A stretch of 64,000 nucleotides of DNA from Planctomycetota bacterium (GTDB taxonomy: Bacteria > Planctomycetota > UBA8742 > UBA2392). The stretch lies in NCBI GenBank assembly GCA_015075515.1, contig JABTUE010000002.1:597478-661477 (forward strand). The letters are read 5' to 3'. The translations under genes and the position numbers were made by a program. The notes under the pieces were generated by a model. That model did no database searches and was not told where the DNA came from. It was given only the letters and a program-made list of their open reading frames with translations. Below, piece by piece: positions 61,355-64,000 of this stretch (the stretch's first letter is position 1; every line of letters begins with the position of its first letter).

Positions 61355-62172
61355 CAGCAGCAGCGGGGTGTGTGAAGCAGGCGTTCCAGGATCAGCCCGG
61401 CGCTGACGGGTCCGGGCACGGTGCCGGCCGGGATGATCATCAGCCCGGGCAGCAGGCGGCGCAGCTCGTCGGCGTACTGGCCCAGGTTGCGTTCAGGGAT
61501 CACAACATGGCGCGCGGCGGCCCCGGCGCGGGCAATGGCTTCTTCGGGCACGGGCCAGAGCGTGTGCAGTTGCAGGTGGCCCACGCGCACACCCCGGTCG
61601 CGGGCCAGGGCCACGGCCTGGGCGGCGGGGGCCACCGAAGACCCGTAGCTGACCACCAGCCATTCGGCGCGGGCGCCGGGCGTCGGGTCGGGCTCGTGGG
61701 CGGCCAGGCGCGGCGCGCCGGCGGCGCGGTGGGCGGCCAGGCGCAGGGCGCGTTCAAGCGCGGGCAGCAGGGGATCCAGCGGCGGGTCGGGCGGCAACGG
61801 CCCGGGTTTGACCAGGTCGGGCTCGACGGGCATGCCCTCCAGTTCGGCCGTTTCGTGTTCCAGCAGCACCACAGCCACGCCGCGCGACTGGCGCGCGTGC
61901 AGGGCCGCGCGGGCGGCCAGATCCATGCAACGTTCAAAGTCCGGCACCGCCACCACCAGCGGCGGCACGCCCCCGGGTACAAGCGCGCGCAGCGCGGCAA
62001 CGTCGGTGGGCGCGCCGGGCTCGACGCGCGCCACAAACACCTGCGCGCGGTCCGCATGCGCCGGGCGGCGGCGCAGCAGCGCGCCCAGCGTTACCGCCTC
62101 GGCGTCAGGCACATGGCGCGAAGCCGCCATCAGGGCGGCATCGGCGGCGGTCATGGTCGCGGTGGGTTTCAT
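61354..62172 (-). CDS. Truncated 2-oxoacid:ferredoxin oxidoreductase alpha-subunit-like protein
   Basis: The ATG at 62172 overlaps the upstream stop (ATGA), giving 272 residues. The segment PPLVVAVPDFERCMDLAARA is the KorA/VorB PYR-domain end, and VVSYGSSVAPAAQAVALARD to HLQLHTLWPVPEEAI and VVIPERNLGQYADELRRLLP is the domain II seen in the alpha subunits of such enzymes. The first 150 or so residues that bind thiamine pyrophosphate and the subunit partner are absent, and no beta or gamma subunit gene is nearby. It is probably not a functional oxidoreductase by itself. Confidence 0.7.
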   Translation of the reverse strand: MKPTATMTAADAALMAASRHVPDAEAVTLGALLRRRPAHADRAQVFVARVEPGAPTDVAALRALVPGGVPPLVVAVPDFERCMDLAARAALHARQSRGVAVVLLEHETAELEGMPVEPDLVKPGPLPPDPPLDPLLPALERALRLAAHRAAGAPRLAAHEPDPTPGARAEWLVVSYGSSVAPAAQAVALARDRGVRVGHLQLHTLWPVPEEAIARAGAAARHVVIPERNLGQYADELRRLLPGLMIIPAGTVPGPVSAGLILERLLHTPRCC

Positions 62173-63434
62173 TGGCGGCCGGCCTCGCGTTCCCATTTTG
62201 CCGCCTCGGCGTGGTTGCCGCGCGAGCGTTCCAGTTCGGCCAGCGCCAGGCGCGCGGCGTTGAAGCCCGGGTCAATCGCCAGCACCTTCAGAAACGCGGC
62301 GCGGGCGGCGTCCAAGTCACCGTCCTTGGCCAGAAAAATCGCATTCAGCATCTGGGGTTCGGGCCAGTCGGGCCGCTTGCGCATGGCCTCGCCCAGGTCT
62401 TCGCGCGCCTGCACCTTTTCGCCACTTTCATACAGCAGACGCGCCCGCGCCAGATAGCAGTGCACAAAGTTCGTGTCTATGCGCAGCGCGGCGTTGAAGT
62501 CCTTCAGCGCCTCGCGGTCCTGGCCCAGTTTGCGGCGCACAACGCCGCGGTTGTACAGAGCCTCGCAGTTGGCCGGGGCCAGCTCAATCGCGCGGTCATA
62601 AAAGCGCACGGCGGCTTCGTGGTCGCCGCGCAGGTGAACCAGCCCGGCCAGGTTGTTGTACAGCGTGCCGAAGATTTCGCGGTCGCTCAGCGGCACCAGA
62701 TAAGCCCCGGCCTCAACGCTGGTGGTCGAAAAGCGGTGCTTGGCCCAGTAATAGGTGTCGTCCTGGGGCTCGCCCTGGGTCGTGGTTTCCACCAGCGTTT
62801 CCCACGGGCGGCCGTCGGGTTCCTTGTCGGCAAAGCGCACCACAAAATGCGTGGGCACGCGCACGCCTTTCACGTCAAGCCCCGCGGCCTGGCCGAACAC
62901 GATGTAGGCCAGCGACAGCGTGACGCAATAGCCACGGCGGTTCTGAAGCACGCGGTCAAAGAACAGGTTTTCCGGGTCGTGGCCGTTGGGGTCAGCGGCG
63001 TCAAACCGCAGGCCCAGCTTGCCGTGCACAAACTCGCGCAGCGTGCGCAGGCGCTGGCGCCCGCTGGTGTCACGGCGCAAAGCCGCGCGCAGGTCGCGGG
63101 CGTAGGCGTCAAAACGTTCGAGTTTGGCCTCAATGCCGGTGTCGTGGGTAACCTTGCCGGCCAGCGGCGGGTAATACTTTTCACTGAACAGCAAAAGCGC
63201 GCGGGGCAGGTCGAAATCCGGCTTGGCCAGCATTTCGTCCAGAGTGGCGGGACCGGAGGCGGTGTTGCGCGGGGTTTCGGACGGTGCGTCGGGGGGCCTG
63301 GGGCCGGGGCCAGCGGGGCGGCTCTGGGCGGCGCAGCCCGCGGCCAGGGCCGCCGCCAGCACCAGCGCGCGCAGCCCAAACGCGACCGCCGGAGTTGTGG
63401 TCGGGCCGGCGGCTGGGGTCAGGACGCGGGTCAT
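62169..63434 (-). CDS. SirB1/transglutaminase-like and TPR lipoprotein
   Basis: This 421-residue protein starts with a lipoprotein-type signal (VLAAALAAGC). Residues about 60-230 match the SirB1/transglutaminase-core pattern: the region LGLRFDAADPNGHDPENLFF, then NRRGYCVTLSLAYIVFGQAA and VPTHFVVRF. TPR repeats fill the C-terminal half, for example YDRAIELAPANCEALYN and DFNAALRIDTNFVHCYL. The Cys and His of the first domain are kept, so thiol-dependent activity is possible. It is envelope-anchored. Both its ends overlap neighbouring genes by four bases, so it belongs to a tightly coupled leftward operon. Confidence 0.82.
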   Translation of the reverse strand: MTRVLTPAAGPTTTPAVAFGLRALVLAAALAAGCAAQSRPAGPGPRPPDAPSETPRNTASGPATLDEMLAKPDFDLPRALLLFSEKYYPPLAGKVTHDTGIEAKLERFDAYARDLRAALRRDTSGRQRLRTLREFVHGKLGLRFDAADPNGHDPENLFFDRVLQNRRGYCVTLSLAYIVFGQAAGLDVKGVRVPTHFVVRFADKEPDGRPWETLVETTTQGEPQDDTYYWAKHRFSTTSVEAGAYLVPLSDREIFGTLYNNLAGLVHLRGDHEAAVRFYDRAIELAPANCEALYNRGVVRRKLGQDREALKDFNAALRIDTNFVHCYLARARLLYESGEKVQAREDLGEAMRKRPDWPEPQMLNAIFLAKDGDLDAARAAFLKVLAIDPGFNAARLALAELERSRGNHAEAAKWEREAGRQ

Positions 63435-64000
63435 TGCTTTTCAAATGTTACGGCAACGTCGGTGGTCTGCCCAGCGATCACCACAAACGTCTGTCTGGCC
63501 TCTTTGTAACCCGGCAGCTTCAGGGTGATGGTGTAGGTTTCGGGCGGCATGTCGCGCACGACAAAGCTGTTCTGGTCCAGGTTCTGGGCCGAGCCGTCCG
63601 GGTTGAAGAAATCCAGAAACGTGAAACGCTTGACGAACGTTTCGCCCTTGCTGTTGACAATGTCGTATTGCAGTTCATAGGCGCTGGCCAGCACGATGTC
63701 GCTGTTGGTCAGGGTTACGCGCGCGTTGCCCGAAGCCGCAAAGGCAAACACCAGCGCGGTGGTCTGGCCGGCGGTGAACTTCACGCCCTTGTGCGTCACC
63801 GGCGTGTAGCCGCCGGCCGACAGCGTGACGGTGAACGTGCCCTCGGCCAGGCCGGGCACGGTGAACTCCTTGGACTGCGTCAGGTTGACGGCGTTGTCAA
63901 AACCGCCCAGCGAGATCGGCCGGCCGCGCTCGTCCTCAATCGTCAGGGCCGCGATCAGGCCAAAGGGCGTGTTGGGTTTGGCGTCGTCCAGACCCCTGAC
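63431..64000 (-). CDS. Partial PEGA/carboxypeptidase-regulatory-like repeat protein, N-terminus beyond window
   Basis: The frame is open to the right edge: 190 codons including the stop, so the gene is partial. Its visible part has two beta-sandwich units: LTIEDERGRPISLGGFDNAV leading to FTVTLSAGGYTPVTHKGVKF, then NSFVVRDMPPETYTITLKLP and GYKEARQTFVVIAGQTTDVA. These are PEGA or carboxypeptidase-regulatory-like domains, usually found in secreted or envelope proteins and used for binding. The stop overlaps the ATG of the transglutaminase-TPR gene. A signal sequence and any N-terminal domain lie outside the window. Confidence 0.75.
   Translation of the reverse strand, partial: VRGLDDAKPNTPFGLIAALTIEDERGRPISLGGFDNAVNLTQSKEFTVPGLAEGTFTVTLSAGGYTPVTHKGVKFTAGQTTALVFAFAASGNARVTLTNSDIVLASAYELQYDIVNSKGETFVKRFTFLDFFNPDGSAQNLDQNSFVVRDMPPETYTITLKLPGYKEARQTFVVIAGQTTDVAVTFEKQ

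Overview
The window is high-GC bacterial DNA, coded densely on both strands, with frequent ATGA stop/start overlaps between neighbouring genes. There is no rRNA. Lineage therefore has to be inferred: several secreted right-handed beta-helix proteins, a DPG-rich propeller protein, Gly-rich/Cys C-terminal anchors, a divergent SMC and many lipoproteins suggest a Planctomycetota-like organism. That is an inference, not a demonstration.

Region 1 to about 17.05 kb is accessory and looks like a genomic island ending at the 3' end of a tRNA-Gly(CCC) gene (17057-17131, minus). From the left it holds: a leftward operon of two family-2 glycosyltransferases around a radical SAM protein (the last gene runs off the edge); two small ankyrin proteins; and a plus-strand cluster with an unknown DNA-metabolism-like protein, a Cas4/AddB-like iron-sulfur nuclease, a degenerate receiver protein and a DUF932 protein. 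It closes with a four-gene cassette of SNF2-type helicase, 148-residue unknown protein, type III-like Mod methyltransferase and Res helicase-nuclease (6775-16826). This cassette is the strongest candidate for an unusual defence system. No integrase is visible.

Region 17.1-34.9 kb follows the tRNA with imperfect tandem repeats, then a nuclease/helicase fusion of the DUF2075 type, a secreted beta-helix protein, and a 935-residue Gly/Asn-repeat lipoprotein with a good sigma-70 promoter and terminator. Next is a three-gene leftward module (XRE-TPR regulator plus two unknown proteins), divergent from a secreted propeller protein across an operator-like palindrome. A TPR protein, a Tat-exported amine oxidase and a second beta-helix protein follow.

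Region 35-64 kb is more core-like. It has a P5C dehydrogenase, a beta-helix/thioredoxin-like fusion, a large secreted toroid-like protein, acetyl-CoA synthetase, an EF-hand protein, a FlgI-like lipoprotein, SMC, a 2H phosphoesterase, a tandem-domain basic protein, a secreted esterase, a multipass membrane protein, a glycosyltransferase, an HADH-ECH fusion divergent from a thiolase, and a leftward operon of PEGA-like protein, transglutaminase-TPR lipoprotein, truncated KorA-like protein and RAYT transposase. REP-like palindromes at 34.9, 36.6 and 40.5 kb could be substrates of that RAYT. P5C dehydrogenase, Acs, thiolase and HADH-ECH indicate heterotrophic use of proline, acetate and fatty or short acyl-CoAs.
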